Of a stretch of DNA of 41,890 bases, positions 41,358 through 41,890 are shown piece by piece. The stretch is from assembly GCF_002934625.1 (NCBI RefSeq), contig NZ_PTJD01000021.1, positions 1-41,890 of the forward strand, in the 5' to 3' direction. A model generated the notes under the pieces. That model was not told the DNA's origin. It saw nothing but the letters and a program-made list of their open reading frames with translations, and searched no databases. The stretch's first letter is position 1; each line of letters opens with the position of its first letter. This stretch comes from Kineococcus xinjiangensis (lineage in GTDB: Bacteria; Actinomycetota; Actinomycetes; Actinomycetales; Kineococcaceae). A program made the translations under genes and the position numbers.

Positions 41358-41423
41358 GTGATCCGCTGTTCGTCGACGGAAACGACAGCTTGGTGCCGCA
41401 TTCGTCGACGAACAGCGGATCAC
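41358..41423. repeat. Perfect 21-bp inverted repeat with 24-nt spacer
   Basis: Arms 41358-41378 and 41403-41423 are exactly complementary (GTGATCCGCTGTTCG... and its complement). Each arm itself contains the palindrome CGTCGACG. No gene ends beside it, so a plain terminator role is not obvious; a recombination or transposon-end role is possible. Confidence 0.85.
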
Positions 41424-41483
41424 GGTCATGGACCGCGATGTGAGCGGCCGGAGGCGTCGAGCGCCCCCTTCTCTGTAACGCCG

Positions 41484-41497
41484 ATAATCGACATTAT
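41484..41497. repeat. ATAAT-CGAC-ATTAT inverted repeat
   Basis: An AT-rich island of the form often seen at tyrosine-recombinase crossover sites. A similar string, ATATTCACCATTATG, lies at 41012-41026 on the other side of the 41-kb palindrome region. Confidence 0.45.
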
Positions 41498-41738
41498 GTC
41501 AGATCATCCTGACGGAAGCCTCCCCCGCCCTGACCCAGCCGACCCGTGCGCCGTCGTTGACGAGTCCGAGCACCCGGACGCCGCCGGTGGTCCCGCGTCA
41601 CCTCTGACGCCTGAGATCGCGTGGATGATCTTCCGCTCATGTCTGCGGGCTCAGGCGGTCATCCGCGCATCGCCGACGAGCGATCACGGCAAACGTGGGC
41701 GAGTGAGCGATGAGTCTCACTCCTTCCACGGGTCTTAG
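41496..41738 (+). CDS. Possible small protein of unknown function
   Basis: An 80-residue open frame starting at the ATG that overlaps the ATTAT repeat. The sequence begins MSDHPDGSLPRPDPADPCAV, is acidic at first and then has a short hydrophobic helix (PEIAWMIFRSCLRAQAVIRA). There is no clear ribosome binding site. It could be a gene remnant or a chance frame. Confidence 0.3.
   Translation: MSDHPDGSLPRPDPADPCAVVDESEHPDAAGGPASPLTPEIAWMIFRSCLRAQAVIRASPTSDHGKRGRVSDESHSFHGS
41648..41700 (+). repeat. Possible diverged GATC-core repeat copy
   Basis: CATCCGCGCATCGCCGACGA followed by GCGATCACGG resembles the ACATCCGCAATCGCCGCCG ... GGTCATGG pattern at 4610-4645. Similarity is weak. Confidence 0.25.
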
Positions 41739-41827
41739 CGTCATGGCTTCTGCGCTGCCGCAGCTCTCCCTTGAGGAGACCACCACCGTCACCGGGGGTC
41801 TGCTGCATGATCCGGTGTCAGATCAGG

Positions 41828-41890
41828 TCACGCGGCCTGATTGGCCGGTGCGGTCATGATGGTCTCGTACTCGATAGGGGTCAATCGGCC
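41828..41890 (-). CDS. IS3-family transposase (OrfB), C-terminal end only
   Basis: The minus strand enters the window in frame and reads GRLTPIEYETIMTAPANQAA followed by a stop. The TPIEYE block is the characteristic C-terminus of IS3-family OrfB transposases (rve integrase core). Only 20 residues are visible, so the rest lies beyond the window. The terminal inverted repeat should lie between about 41740 and 41827 but could not be fixed. Confidence 0.75.
   Translation of the reverse strand, partial: GRLTPIEYETIMTAPANQAA

Larger units (their letters stand above)
40918..41495. other. 578-bp noncoding, palindrome-rich stretch upstream of the recombinase
   Basis: No convincing gene. It contains the recombinase promoter, an interrupted palindrome (40957-40979), TAGCGCTA (40994-41001), the 12-bp palindrome ACTTCCGGAAGT (41030-41041), a GC-rich segment, a perfect 21-bp inverted repeat (41358-41423) and an ATAAT/ATTAT repeat (41484-41497). 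AT-rich patches at both ends contrast with the GC-rich middle. Confidence 0.5.

Overview
The window is very G+C-rich DNA from an actinobacterium. Support comes from the GTG-heavy starts, leaderless TAnnnT promoters, F420-type oxidoreductases, a SigK/RskA pair, LGFP repeats and the actinobacterial form of glycogen synthase. The mix of c-di-GMP genes, an RsbU-type phosphatase, FliA-like promoter sequences and SigE-family sigma factors would fit a motile Kineosporiales-type organism such as Kineococcus, but that placement is inference only. The window starts inside an IS256-family transposase and ends inside an IS3-family transposase, as expected of a draft contig broken at repeated insertion sequences. 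No rRNA, tRNA or CRISPR array was seen.

Bases 1-11,500 are loosely packed and accessory in character. They hold the IS256 transposase, a small protein behind a FliA-like promoter, two complete SigE-family sigma/anti-sigma pairs (2083-3488 and 6154-7757), a third sigma gene that looks frameshifted and has lost its partner (10216-10852), a lipoprotein, a P-loop kinase, a PH-domain membrane protein and several unknown proteins. Nearly every intergenic gap here carries one or more copies of a degenerate repeat of about 45-55 bp with a GCGC-GATCATG core. This repeat is essentially absent from 12 to 41 kb.

Bases 11,500-20,750 hold an unknown protein and a methyltransferase, then a signalling block: two GAF-GGDEF-EAL proteins in tandem, a shortened RsbW-like ATPase and a GAF-SpoIIE (RsbU-like) phosphatase. 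A 32-bp perfect palindrome lies between the c-di-GMP genes and the ATPase.

Bases 20,900-39,900 are compact and core-like: a methyltransferase divergent from a PPOX/F420 flavoprotein, with a 36-bp tandem repeat in their shared promoter region; serB; an LLM oxidoreductase; an Hsp20; a coupled Rieske lipoprotein/DUF2231 membrane pair; a GPP34 protein; a secreted CAP-LGFP protein; divergent glgC and glgA, with a PLP decarboxylase overlapping glgA; an unknown protein divergent from an ABC ATPase; a secreted lytic transglycosylase; the sigK/rskA pair; and a GCS2-family glutamate-cysteine ligase. Strong hairpins separate many of these units.

Bases 39,900-41,890 are again mobile: a tyrosine recombinase with intact catalytic residues, then about 580 bp of palindrome-rich noncoding DNA that includes a perfect 21-bp inverted repeat, and the edge of an IS3 element.
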